DNA from: Rickettsiales bacterium
GTDB taxonomy: Bacteria > Pseudomonadota > Alphaproteobacteria > Rickettsiales > UBA1997
Reading direction: 5' to 3'
DNA: 37,574 nt
Assembly (NCBI GenBank): GCA_018969185.1
Contig: JAGWYT010000015.1
Location: forward strand, 1-37,574
In this document: in pieces, positions 9,224-19,000 of the stretch
Position numbering within the stretch: the stretch's first letter is position 1
Layout: each line of letters opens with the position of its first letter
Notes under the pieces: generated by a model
Databases searched by the model: none
The model's input: the letters and a program-made list of their open reading frames with translations, nothing else
Told to the model about the DNA's origin: nothing
Translations under genes and position numbers: made by a program

Positions 9224-10862
9224 CTGTCCACCTCTTCATTAAATCTGGGTGAATTGAGTAAGAATATTTTTCTTTTTGCTGAAATCCTGATGGAGTGTGT
9301 TTTTCAATTAAGTTTGAATTGTTAACCAAAACATCAATTAAAATTTCTAATTCACTATCTTTGTAAGAAGAGAACTTTCTCTTTAAATCTCGCTTAGTAA
9401 ATTCACGAGTAAAAACCTTATAACCTTCTAAAAACTTGTTTTTGATTTTTTCTATTAAAACAATTGCTTTTGAATTGTAAGGGCTATCGCTTTCAATTAT
9501 GCTATAAATTCTATTAGCATGGCTCTCCAAATACATACAAAGTAAAATAGCCTTTGATAGGCTATCAGCACTAATTAATTTAGTAGTTTTATCCCTCTTA
9601 ACTAAATGAAAAATTAAGCAAATTGCTGGTAATAGTTTTTGGAACTTTTCAATATGTTGTGCTAATAAATTTTTACCATTTTTTGATAATTGGCTTGATC
9701 TTCTTCTGATATCAAGATACCACTTTTGATACATCAATTGAGCTTCTGAATCAAAAGCAAAATATGGATAAGTTTTACCTTCTTTTTCTATTGAATTTGC
9801 GGCAAAGTTAAACAAATTCTCTTTGGTTAAAAACTCAACAATTTTGACAATATCTCTCTTGGCTACCTCATTTGGTTTCTCATCAATATATTCAATTTCT
9901 TCAATTGGATCTGGGTAAACCAATAATTGAAACCTTTGCAATAATCCATCATTCATATTGTGGGCTGCTTTTTGCAAATAAGACTTTATACGATCTGGTT
10001 GAGTGGTACCAATAATTGAGATTGAAGCATTATTAACAATGATAGATCCTCTGCCTATTGTATCATTTTTAGCAGTTGAATTGCCATTCCACATTTCTAA
10101 GAAATAAGCACGGTCAGATTCATTTTCTTTTTTATCAAGATTAGACAAAAAACCTGATAATTCATCTCGTTCTAAAAGAACTGAAGGGGTTTTATTATCT
10201 CGTAAAATTTCAGTAATTTTTTCTGTGCTTGCTTGACTAATTCTAAACCTTTCAAGACAAGCTTTTTGTGGTTCTTGTAAAGCATAAATCTTACATTCAA
10301 TTTGATCTGTTGATTTACCACCCTTTTTAATCAATTTTTTATACTCTTCTTCTAAAGCTTGCTTAGAAAGTTTATATTTTTGTAAGTTCTTATCATAGCC
10401 AGATTTATCAATATCATAGCTTTGTTGAGCTTCTAATTCTAAAGAAGAAAAAAAGAATAAGGATTGTCTTAAAGAATCAGATTTTCTTGAACTTGGGTTG
10501 CCAATTAATCCACCCCACAAATTAGGAAAGATGCAAAAGTCATCATTTGCTTTTGGTTTTATTACCACCTTACTAGCAATTAATGATGAAAAACCAGTTA
10601 ATAGTGGAATTGCTATAAATTCCTCTGGAACTGATAAACGATAAGAAGTGTCACAAACAAAACCAACCAACTCATTTGGTAAAAAAGATTTCGAATCAAA
10701 TTTGGCAACTTTTACTAAATCATCAGCTTTAATCTGGCTTGGTTCTTCGTTAGATCCTGAATTACGAAATTCATCAATATTGCTAAAACCAAATCTTCCT
10801 GCCAATTCACATTCAGCAATTGCCTTGTCAAAACTAGAAGGATTGTTATTAAGCTCACGCAT
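9213..10862 (-). CDS. DUF3987 (primase/helicase-like) protein
   Basis: The protein of about 549 residues matches the DUF3987 family, found in phages and integrated islands as a primase-associated ATPase. Numbered from the ATG at 10862, FIAIPLLTGFSSLI (82-95) and a Walker-A-like GNPSSRKS (121-128) are followed by a coiled coil (about 140-180). Then come a Walker-B-like LLERDELSG (about 229-237), the FLEMWNG segment and SIIGTTQPD. The Walker A has Arg where the usual form has Gly before KS. GTG at 10865 precedes ATG at 10862; AGGAGG lies 5 nt before the ATG, so I chose it. It overlaps the AlpA-like gene by 8 bp. It is probably the replication or maintenance ATPase of the island. Confidence 0.83.
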   Translation of the reverse strand: MRELNNNPSSFDKAIAECELAGRFGFSNIDEFRNSGSNEEPSQIKADDLVKVAKFDSKSFLPNELVGFVCDTSYRLSVPEEFIAIPLLTGFSSLIASKVVIKPKANDDFCIFPNLWGGLIGNPSSRKSDSLRQSLFFFSSLELEAQQSYDIDKSGYDKNLQKYKLSKQALEEEYKKLIKKGGKSTDQIECKIYALQEPQKACLERFRISQASTEKITEILRDNKTPSVLLERDELSGFLSNLDKKENESDRAYFLEMWNGNSTAKNDTIGRGSIIVNNASISIIGTTQPDRIKSYLQKAAHNMNDGLLQRFQLLVYPDPIEEIEYIDEKPNEVAKRDIVKIVEFLTKENLFNFAANSIEKEGKTYPYFAFDSEAQLMYQKWYLDIRRRSSQLSKNGKNLLAQHIEKFQKLLPAICLIFHLVKRDKTTKLISADSLSKAILLCMYLESHANRIYSIIESDSPYNSKAIVLIEKIKNKFLEGYKVFTREFTKRDLKRKFSSYKDSELEILIDVLVNNSNLIEKHTPSGFQQKEKYSYSIHPDLMKRWTDEK

Positions 10863-11055
10863 CACAACCTCCTTTCTGATTTTCTTGAATAAATTTTTCT
10901 AAATCAGAAATTTTATACTTGACTAATCTGCCAATTTTGTAAAATGGTAGACTATATCTTTTATTAGTTCGCCATACCGCCAAAGTATTTGGACGACATC
11001 CTAGGATTTCACACGCTTCTCTTTCAGAAACTAACTTTTCTACTATACTGGTCAT
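10855..11055 (-). CDS. AlpA/excisionase-like HTH protein
   Basis: This 66-residue winged-helix HTH protein is of the AlpA/Xis (HTH_17) type. LVSEREACEILGCRPNTLAVWR is the helix-turn-helix and YKIGRLVKYKISDLEKFIQE is the wing and final helix that defines the family. Such proteins bind DNA near attachment sites to promote excision or to switch on integrase. It is the first gene of the leftward module leading to DUF3987 and overlaps that gene. Its likely partner is integrase 1 (23699-24892), if the whole left part of the window is one island; that link is inferred. Confidence 0.85.
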   Translation of the reverse strand: MTSIVEKLVSEREACEILGCRPNTLAVWRTNKRYSLPFYKIGRLVKYKISDLEKFIQENQKGGCDA

Positions 11056-11258
11056 AAAAAATAAACTTTACGGTTGTTAAATAAAGTTGAGTCAATCAAC
11101 ATCCGCAAAAGTTAGTTTCTGTGAGCAAAATTGAAATTATGAGGAAAATACCGAATTGGTAGGTATTTGGTATTTAATTGGGGGTTTACAAGCGATGAAC
11201 CTTTATTGTCAAGGGTTCTAAAGAGTGTAGTTTTGTCAAAAAATTAAGTTTTTTATAT

Positions 11259-12122
11259 CTATAAACTGATTCTTCCTTTTCTTTTGAGTTTTTTAGGAGC
11301 GTACTTACTCCAAATTTTTTCAAACTGATTATTTTTAATGCCAAAATAATCTATAGCAAGGTATCTAAACTTGTCTTTCTCTCCACGGTCAATTTTTTTG
11401 TTTTTCACTAGCTTTTTAAACCACTCAATACATCTATTATTTAACCATTTTCTAATTATAGTATTATTTATACCACCAAAACACCCTTTTATGGAATCCG
11501 CAAAAACTCTGTAGTTTAATAAGAGCTCATTATTGTTTTCATCATAAGAAATTAAATCACAGAAATAGCATCGCGCTAACCTTGACTCTTTTGCACTCTT
11601 ATTATTGGAATCAATATTAATAATCACGGTTATAGATTTCAAATCCGTATCTCGGTGACGTTTGATAACTATATTCTCTGCCTCAATACCACGCACAATA
11701 ACATAATTCACTTCTAAACTACCAAGATCTTCTAATACGTTTTTGCCTAGATAAATAGCTTCATCTGATTTTATAACTACTTTGTTTTTCTCTATATTTA
11801 ATAGTTCAATTAAAAAATCAGAAAAACCACTAAGAGTTACTTTATATGCAATATCTTGACCTTCTACAATCCATTCAAATATCTTGCACTCGGGACATTG
11901 AATATATTTTTTACCATCATCTCCTTTCTTTATTTCAACTTCTTCATAGCAATCTTCTCCAAAACAATCAATGTGGGATGCGTAACTTTCTTTAAGATCA
12001 AAAGCATTTTTAATTATTGTTTTTTCTTCTAATGACAAACTACATATAACATCATTTTTAATTAAACCATCTGTAGATATTATATATTGTGAGGCTATTT
12101 CTTTTATTACATCATTTAGCAT
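11259..12122 (-). CDS. Hypothetical protein with zinc-ribbon-like Cys set
   Basis: This 287-residue protein belongs to no family I recognise. Four cysteines at 53, 58, 76 and 79 (C-x4-C ... CPEC) form a likely zinc ribbon. The middle (about 110-230) alternates strands such as NYVIVRGIEAENIVI and SITVIINID. The C-terminus is very basic (KKLKRKGRISL), which would suit nucleic-acid binding. Its start overlaps the end of the 409-residue gene by 7 bp, so the pair forms a two-gene operon. The 203 bp after it before the AlpA-like gene hold an imperfect hairpin (11208-11219 region, GAACC ... GGTTC) without a T-tract. Defence or mobile-element cargo is possible; function unknown. Confidence 0.8.
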   Translation of the reverse strand: MLNDVIKEIASQYIISTDGLIKNDVICSLSLEEKTIIKNAFDLKESYASHIDCFGEDCYEEVEIKKGDDGKKYIQCPECKIFEWIVEGQDIAYKVTLSGFSDFLIELLNIEKNKVVIKSDEAIYLGKNVLEDLGSLEVNYVIVRGIEAENIVIKRHRDTDLKSITVIINIDSNNKSAKESRLARCYFCDLISYDENNNELLLNYRVFADSIKGCFGGINNTIIRKWLNNRCIEWFKKLVKNKKIDRGEKDKFRYLAIDYFGIKNNQFEKIWSKYAPKKLKRKGRISL

Positions 12123-13345
12123 TTACTGATCTCCAAAATTCCAGCAACTCTAAAACAATCCAAAATTTCAAAATCCACATCCTCCTCACTCAAATTACTT
12201 ATAGAGTTTTTATAACTCATAGCCACTCTTTTAGTTTTGTATAGCTGTTTTCCGATAAAATCTTTATATTCAATATAGAACTCAATTTCAGTCATTTTTA
12301 AATTTCTGATAGGAAGCAAATTCTCTGATACTTCATCAATCTTAAAACATTTTGATAAATTGGATCTAATGTTTGAATAGATAGACTTTGTTCTTCTAGA
12401 AGCTATCCTGAATACAGCTTTTGAATCCATAAAAGCAGCAGAAACTACAGTTATCTTACTAATGTTTAAAGATGGGCTAGTTTCAAATATTATTTCCCCT
12501 TTTTCAATTATTTGATCCAATGCTTTATCTAATCTACAAACTCGATTTAATGGTTGAGATGATGGTATTTGATCTCTATTAAAAACAACTTTAGCAAAAA
12601 TACGATGAGCTTTAATTCTAACGCTCTCATCTTCACTAAAAACTTTAACAAAATTACGTTTTTTATCATATAAGAAAACAATCTTTTTAATTGGTCGTGA
12701 CACTTTCATGTCAATCTTCTTATTCTGCAATTCAGGTTTTTCTTCTGGCAAATCCTGATAAAAAATAACCACTTGTTCTTTGCCACCAAAAGCCTTTCTA
12801 TGGTAATCATAATGTTTACCCATACCCTCACCCAATAGGTGATTCTTTACTTCCGCAAATAATTTTCTCACCAATTCATCTGGCAATTCTTTATCTTTTT
12901 GTACATAGTCAGTTCTAACACTCCACCACCTTTTGTAACTTTTACCGTCACCATAAACAAGATAATGGTTTCTAAAACAATCTGGATCTTTTAAAAAAAG
13001 AATAAACGCATAATCATATGGTTTTTCAAAATCCTCTATAAACTTTACTGTCTCACCACCAACATTTTTTAACTCTCTTATGACAGGTAACAAATATTTT
13101 CCATTTTGCATATTATAAATCCTATGCAAGTCCGTTCTAACATCTTCTCTTAATTTCTCTGGTTCTATTTTATGAATTTTATCAAATAATAACTCCACAA
13201 TCTTTCCTATACCTTTCTTACTTTCTTCCTGGAAATCAATATCCAGAAACAACTTATGACCATCAAAATATTCCTTAAGAATTTGTATCGATGTACCTCG
13301 TAGTACCTTTGTTATTTCCTCACGAAACGGTATAATTTCTTTCAT
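12116..13345 (-). CDS. Hypothetical 409-residue protein, first of a two-gene operon
   Basis: No family is recognised. The protein is soluble and basic, with a helical N-terminal part (1-100). The central part is rich in aromatic residues (DPDCFRNHYLVYGDGKSYKRWWSVRTDY, about 128-155; HYDYHRKAFGGKEQVVIFYQDL, about 178-199), and the C-terminus looks mainly strand-rich. No nuclease or ATPase motif is obvious. GGAG lies 5 nt upstream of the ATG and a promoter with tandem repeats lies 40-90 bp upstream. It overlaps the zinc-ribbon gene by 7 bp, so the two proteins probably work together. Sited between an island maintenance module and a signalling locus, and within 6 kb of RM genes, it is a candidate unknown defence pair. 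Confidence 0.82.
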   Translation of the reverse strand: MKEIIPFREEITKVLRGTSIQILKEYFDGHKLFLDIDFQEESKKGIGKIVELLFDKIHKIEPEKLREDVRTDLHRIYNMQNGKYLLPVIRELKNVGGETVKFIEDFEKPYDYAFILFLKDPDCFRNHYLVYGDGKSYKRWWSVRTDYVQKDKELPDELVRKLFAEVKNHLLGEGMGKHYDYHRKAFGGKEQVVIFYQDLPEEKPELQNKKIDMKVSRPIKKIVFLYDKKRNFVKVFSEDESVRIKAHRIFAKVVFNRDQIPSSQPLNRVCRLDKALDQIIEKGEIIFETSPSLNISKITVVSAAFMDSKAVFRIASRRTKSIYSNIRSNLSKCFKIDEVSENLLPIRNLKMTEIEFYIEYKDFIGKQLYKTKRVAMSYKNSISNLSEEDVDFEILDCFRVAGILEISKC

Positions 13346-13385
13346 TTAAACTCCGCTAATCAATTAAAATACCAGCTTTTACCAA

Positions 13386-13415
13386 CTTATATTAAAACAT
13401 TGATTTTTATTTCAA
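13386..13415 (-). promoter_or_regulatory. Putative sigma-70 promoter of the two-gene operon
   Basis: Read on the minus strand, TTGAAA (plus 13410-13415) and TATAAG (plus 13386-13391) are 18 nt apart, and the ATG follows 40 nt after the -10. The -35 lies within the tandem repeat at 13394-13434, a usual place for repressor or activator sites. This is a sequence match only. Confidence 0.45.
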
Positions 13416-13434
13416 AACGTTGGTTTTTTATTTT
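13394..13434. repeat. Tandem 20-bp repeat at promoter
   Basis: Two adjacent near-identical units, 13394-13413 and 13414-13434 (AAAACATTGATTTTTATTTC and its variant with G for A at two places), lie directly over the proposed -35 of the operon starting at 13345. The spacing of about two helical turns would put two bound proteins on the same DNA face. I infer an operator. Confidence 0.55.
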
Positions 13435-13448
13435 AAGGAAATCTTTTT

Positions 13449-13456
13449 GGGGGTAT
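13449..13456 (+). repeat. Isolated GGGGGTAT site
   Basis: One GGGGGTAT octamer stands alone in the 268-bp gap between two leftward genes. The same octamer is clustered at 25243-25271 and 34163-34182 next to integrase ends. It could be the relic of an island boundary or a chance match in AT-rich DNA. Confidence 0.3.
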
Positions 13457-13613
13457 AAACGAAGGCATCAGATCAACTTCTCAACACATCTTGTGAGATC
13501 ATCATACATCGACTTTATATCTTTTAGCTAATTTTAATTCTTCAAGACATTCTTATCAGCCTAAACTCAGCAAGCTTTATTGTGAGCTTTGATCAACTGT
13601 AATAAAATTTTTC

Positions 13614-16043
13614 TTAACCACTACCCTTTGATTGAGCATTGGATTTGCTAATACTGATTAATTTTTTACCAGATGTTTTACCAACAGATTTAGGAGGTGC
13701 GACTGATGGCAAATCTCTTTCCAACATTGACATTGTATCTAAAGGTTCTGCGTTATGCGATTTTTCACTTTTATCATCGCTTTTAAAAAGTGCTTTTGCT
13801 ATTGATGGTTCTCTGTCTTTATGCTCTAAAACAATACTATCGCCTACGATATCATGTGAAATTGATATTTTTTTTGCTATAGGTGTATTAGTTGAAGTAA
13901 TTAGCCTATCTTCTAATTTTGCAGTGGTTTGTATTGGATTTTCTCTTTTTAAATAAGGAGAGGTTTTACTAGAACTATCAGTCCTAGCATCTCTTTCAGC
14001 CATACGTCTTTCATCATTGTTGATATCCTCCAAATCTCCGCACTTTGGTCTTCCTTTTATTGTCGATGAGTTTCGTATAGCTACAAATTCACCTTGATAT
14101 CCTTCTCTTCTATCCGCATTAATTGCGATATTTCTTAGAAGTCTTCCATTATGCTTTATTAAATGTTCTGTTAACTGCCCTAACGGATATTCTCCTTCTT
14201 TTTCTAGTAACTTCTGAAACTTCTTGTAATCTTTTTTCTCAAGATTGAACACAGTACGATATTGAAGATGTTTTTCTCTTGTCATATCATCCCAGTTTCT
14301 ATCTAATCTTGGCAAAACCATCGGCAATGAACCTCTAACAAATTTACCATCTATTTTAGATGTAAATGTTACCTCCTCTATTTTCCTGTTAACTAAAGTT
14401 AACTCTCCAGGAGCATCCATTGTCGCATCAATCAAATCATTACTATCTCTCAAAGCTTTATAGTCAGATATTGGAACTGAAATAGCAAATCCATTACCTA
14501 AAACTCTATTAACTGGTTTACCATCTTTTTGATAACCAAACCCTATACTTCTCCCTCCACCAGAAGAACCACCCATCTGTCCTACATTATATTCCCCTGC
14601 CACACAAGAAAATTTTGATGTTGCCACTAAAGGACAACCTTTAAGTCCTGTCAATTCCATTAAATATTCTACTGCATTCGTATATGATGTATCATTCCCA
14701 AAAATCTCTTTTCCTACCGTTCCTTTCTTTATATTACCAACATATTCTCTAACTTTATTTTCAGCTTCTTTAAGCTCGTCCTTTTCACTTCTTATAGGAT
14801 AAGTAGCATCTGAATATATGGGAATACCAATATATTTTTTAGTGACATACTCTTCCTTTTCTTTTTTTGTTCTTTCCCTTCTTTCTCCAGTTATAGGATC
14901 TTTAATCATTGTATTCATGCTTTTACCACGAAATAAATGCATTCTGCGTGAAGATAAGTCTTCCTCTACATAATCTAACTCTACTACCTCAGGAAGCTCT
15001 TCTCTTTCTTCTATTAATTTCTTTAATTTCTTTTTATTTTCTGCTTTAAGTTTTTTGCCTTCATCTTTTGTAATTTTATTCCCTTTTGCGCTATCTCTAG
15101 TTCTATATCCTATACTTCTATTTTCAGATTCTAGCTCTTTCATTTTTTGGTTAATACTGACAACTTCTTTATCCTGAGTTACTGCATCTACTATTTTATA
15201 TTCTATTTTTTTTATTTTCTGCTTTGGATCGATTTGATCAGAAATCATCTCTTCCACTAAGTCTGAGTATTGACTCATATTTGAATCACTTCTTTCTAAT
15301 TTGTAGTACTCATCATCATAGTACTCGTCATCAGATTTATCTAGATCATCAATTTCTTGTCCCGATACTAATTCTAAATCTCTCGCTCTAATCTCTTTTC
15401 CAAATGAGTTTGATTGTTCTTCATCAAGATCTGGAATATCTTGCCACCCTTCAGTTGTATTTATTTCTAATCTATCTTCTGTAATTCTGATATTTCCTAA
15501 AGCCAATCCAGACAAAATGAATCCAGTAAAAGGTCCGCAATGAACATTTGTTAAATATTCAACTTCATCTTCCATGAAGATACTTGAAGTGCGATGTTGT
15601 ATCCTGTTTGTAGTTGATATTATTTCATCTGAAGAAATTCCCAGAACTTCAAATAAAGCATTTCTTATATGTTCTGGAATATCATCAACACTTCCTGATC
15701 CAACAGGATCAATATAAGCTACACTATATCCATCTTCATTTTTCTCGATATATAATCCAGCAAAATGTTCTCTTGCTTTAATACCTTGATTACCAATAGG
15801 ACGAATTGGAATTACAGCACGAGTCTGATCATGTTGTTGAAAATTCCACAATTCTATTGGAATGTTCGCAGCAAAATTATGGTCATCATCAAGAGGAATA
15901 AGCCTTGCTTGTTCGTCTTCTGTTATTGCTGCATCAATAATAAAATTCAGTGCATAATGATTATAAAACTCAGTAGGAGTACCAATTAAATCAATGACCT
16001 CTTTTTGTAAATGCTCTGCAACTTCTAATTGTTCATTTCTCAT
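13614..16043 (-). CDS. Putative CE-clan (Ulp1/YopJ-like) cysteine protease effector
   Basis: The 809-residue protein has an N-terminal domain (about 60-185) that looks like a CE-clan cysteine protease. AVIPIRPI is followed by EHFAGLYI with candidate catalytic His93, YIDPVG with Asp112, and NVHCGPFTGFI with Cys169, preceded at a distance by Gln149. The His-Asp-Cys order and the HCGPF box fit Ulp1/SENP- and YopJ-like enzymes, which remove ubiquitin-like proteins or acetylate host proteins. The canonical Gln 6 residues before Cys is not seen. An acidic linker (225-265), a coiled coil (about 275-350), an unknown domain (about 400-690) and a disordered C-terminus follow. No signal peptide is visible, so a type IV or other effector route is possible. 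It starts 8 bp after the histidine kinase gene. Confidence 0.66.
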   Translation of the reverse strand: MRNEQLEVAEHLQKEVIDLIGTPTEFYNHYALNFIIDAAITEDEQARLIPLDDDHNFAANIPIELWNFQQHDQTRAVIPIRPIGNQGIKAREHFAGLYIEKNEDGYSVAYIDPVGSGSVDDIPEHIRNALFEVLGISSDEIISTTNRIQHRTSSIFMEDEVEYLTNVHCGPFTGFILSGLALGNIRITEDRLEINTTEGWQDIPDLDEEQSNSFGKEIRARDLELVSGQEIDDLDKSDDEYYDDEYYKLERSDSNMSQYSDLVEEMISDQIDPKQKIKKIEYKIVDAVTQDKEVVSINQKMKELESENRSIGYRTRDSAKGNKITKDEGKKLKAENKKKLKKLIEEREELPEVVELDYVEEDLSSRRMHLFRGKSMNTMIKDPITGERRERTKKEKEEYVTKKYIGIPIYSDATYPIRSEKDELKEAENKVREYVGNIKKGTVGKEIFGNDTSYTNAVEYLMELTGLKGCPLVATSKFSCVAGEYNVGQMGGSSGGGRSIGFGYQKDGKPVNRVLGNGFAISVPISDYKALRDSNDLIDATMDAPGELTLVNRKIEEVTFTSKIDGKFVRGSLPMVLPRLDRNWDDMTREKHLQYRTVFNLEKKDYKKFQKLLEKEGEYPLGQLTEHLIKHNGRLLRNIAINADRREGYQGEFVAIRNSSTIKGRPKCGDLEDINNDERRMAERDARTDSSSKTSPYLKRENPIQTTAKLEDRLITSTNTPIAKKISISHDIVGDSIVLEHKDREPSIAKALFKSDDKSEKSHNAEPLDTMSMLERDLPSVAPPKSVGKTSGKKLISISKSNAQSKGSG

Positions 16044-16051
16044 TATAAAAA

Positions 16052-19000
16052 CTATTTTGTTACTTCCTCAATTCTTCTTGTTAAATTATCATAAATTAGC
16101 CATAACTCCTTTAACCAATTTTCATTCTTCAAGAAACTCTCATCTTTAATTTCTAATCCAGTTTCTTTGATATGACTAAACAGCCTATCTGCACCTATGT
16201 TATTGCTAATGCCTTTTAAAGTATGAACTCCAGTATGTAATCCTTCAATATTACCACTAACATAATTTTCTTTAATATGCGTCATTATAATCTTGGTTTC
16301 ACTTAAGAATAAAAAGAGTATTTTCTTAATTTCCTCATTATTGTTATGAGTTAATGATTCAAGCTTTCTTAAGTTAAGATCTGATAACTCAACAGAACCT
16401 TCTTTAGTTAACTCAATTCCTTGTTTCTCTTTCACCTTATTAAAATCAGAACCATACTCATTTTGAGAAACAGCCTTTAAATAATTTGCGATAATCTTAA
16501 TCAAAATTTCTGGATCATTTCCTTTAATAAAATAATCGGTTATTTGAGCATCAAAATATTTATAAATATCTTCCTTATTACCATCACCGCTTAGTGCTAT
16601 TATTGGTATTATATTTCTATGAAGAATTTTATTTTCTTCTTCAATCTTTCTAATCTCTTTTGCTGCTTCATCTCCGTGAAAAGGTTGCATATTGATATCA
16701 GTAATAATCATGTCATATTGCGACCTTTCACTTTCCAAACTATTCTTATATTTTTCAACCAACTCTTTTCCTCCAGTTACTGTATCAACCTTTATTCCAT
16801 GTTGCTCCAACTTCTTTTTTGTTACTATCAAATTCACTTCCTGATCATCTGCTAAAATAATTTTCTTACCTTTCAATATTTCTACATATTCTTTCTCTTC
16901 TCCTAAATAAGGTAGATCATCTTCTTGCATCAAATATTTCGTGATCGTCCGATATAAAATATTTGCAGGAGATGATTTGTTAAGGTAACAATCAAAATTA
17001 CCAAGCACTTTACCAACATTATCTTGTGAATTCGCTTTAAGTTGAGCTGTAAATTCTCTATAGTTCAAAGAAGTAAGAGCAATAACAGGAATTGAATCAT
17101 CAATTATTTTGCGAATTTCTTTGGCAGTTTCAATGCCACCCATATGAGGCATCTGTATATCTAGCAATATCAGGCTATATTTGTTTTTATCAGATTTTAG
17201 TAAATCAATTGCTGCCCCTCCATTAAGAACAACATCGCAAGAAATATTAGGCAAAGCTTTCTCAATCTTTTTCTTTGTTACTTTGAGATTTATCTCTTGA
17301 TCATCAACTAATAGTATTTTTGTTTTTTCTTGTACTGATGCCTTATCACTTTCATTCAAATTAACTGAAGCAAGTTTTAACTCTTCTTCACTTAGAAGTG
17401 GAAATAATAAACTAAATTTAGTCCACTTACCAATTTCTGATTCACAAATTATATCACCATCAAAAGCAACCATATTTCTCTTGCAGAAAGCAAGTCCTAA
17501 GCCAGTTCCATCTTCTTTTCCAAGAGTAAAAAAGGAACCAAATAATTTAGGTATTACATCAACAGGAATTCCAGGACCTGTATCATGAACATAAATTACA
17601 TTATAACTTTTCTCCTTAAAAACTCTTTGCTCAGCCCCAATTGTAATTATAGAATTTGGGTATTCTTTTAAATAATAAAATGCGTTTTTAAGAAGATTAT
17701 AAATAATAAAATCAAAACGATCTGGTGCAGCTTTGAATATGAAACTACTTTTGCTATCAATGTTTACCTTTATTTTTGTTTTTTCTAACTCACTCTTATA
17801 ACCATATTTACTAATAATATTTTCAATAGTTGTCTTAACAGTTAAGTATTTGAAATCTGTTTTTTTGATTGGCTTTTCACTTAAATCACTTAACACGATA
17901 TCAATAATATTATTGGCACTAGAAATTGCATTTCTAATATCAGAAGTAAGTCCAATAACTTCAGATTTGGTATCTATCACCGAGCTATCTATAGAATCCA
18001 TTATCTTATCTTTCTTTGTCTCATCTAACTTTGAAATTAAATTATTAATCTGAGAACCAAGTAAATTGATAGCATTTAAAGGATTACGTAATTCATGCGC
18101 AATTGATCCCGCAAGAGATTTTGTGAACTTTAATTTTTCTTCATGTATAATTTTTTCTTGTTCAAGAGATCTAAAATGGAATCTTATCCTGTCTAAAGCT
18201 GCACCAACTTGAAATGTTAAATTATCAAATAACATCAAATCATCATAACTAAAATAATGATTCTTATTTCTTGCCTCTACTAATAAAAATCCTAAAAAAT
18301 TATTACTAAAAATGAGTGGAATTATGCAAGACGTTTTACTAGCTACAAGAACCCTTTTTAAATGAACATTAGCCTCTTCATAAGTAATTGGCAGTGGTAA
18401 ATTTACAGTTTGGCTACTTATTATTTTTAATAAATCTTCATCTATTTCATCACCAAATATTTTGGATAATTCTTTCTCGTTTTTGTTTAGAATCCATCCT
18501 TGATCAATATATAAGGCTTTTACTTTTATTTTTAATTGTTCAGTAAATATTAGTTTTGTAGTTTTTACCAAATCACTAGTATCTACAACATTTGACAACT
18601 CTTCAATTATTTTTTTAGATAATAATTCATATTCGTAAGGTTTTTTAATGATTTTATCTTGAGCACTTCTCAGTTTTTTTATTAATATTTGATAAGATTC
18701 TAAACAGAATATTAGATAAAGTAAGCTTACAACTGTCAGAATCACTGTTTTATCTTTTGTGAACGGAATCAGAACTTCATATGAAGTTATTAAGGCAAAA
18801 TATAATAGCCCCAAAATAAGCATTGCCACAAATCTAGCTATAAGACTACTAACTATGATAGTAGTATCAAATAAGCGATGTTTAATAATTGCATATGTTA
18901 TTAATGGGCAATAGATAGACATTGCTATCATAGCAACTGGATATAATGGAATTCCAAAATATGGAAGAATTGCGGTTGTTCCTCCAGTAAATCCTATTAT

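Noticed and set aside
11200-11225. Intrinsic terminator after the zinc-ribbon gene
   Set aside because: The GAACC ... GGTTC hairpin has a bulge and no T-run on either strand, so I do not call it.
13639-13956. Long open frame on the plus strand inside the protease gene
   Set aside because: It is antisense to the low-complexity C-terminal coding region, has no ribosome-binding site and no recognisable product.
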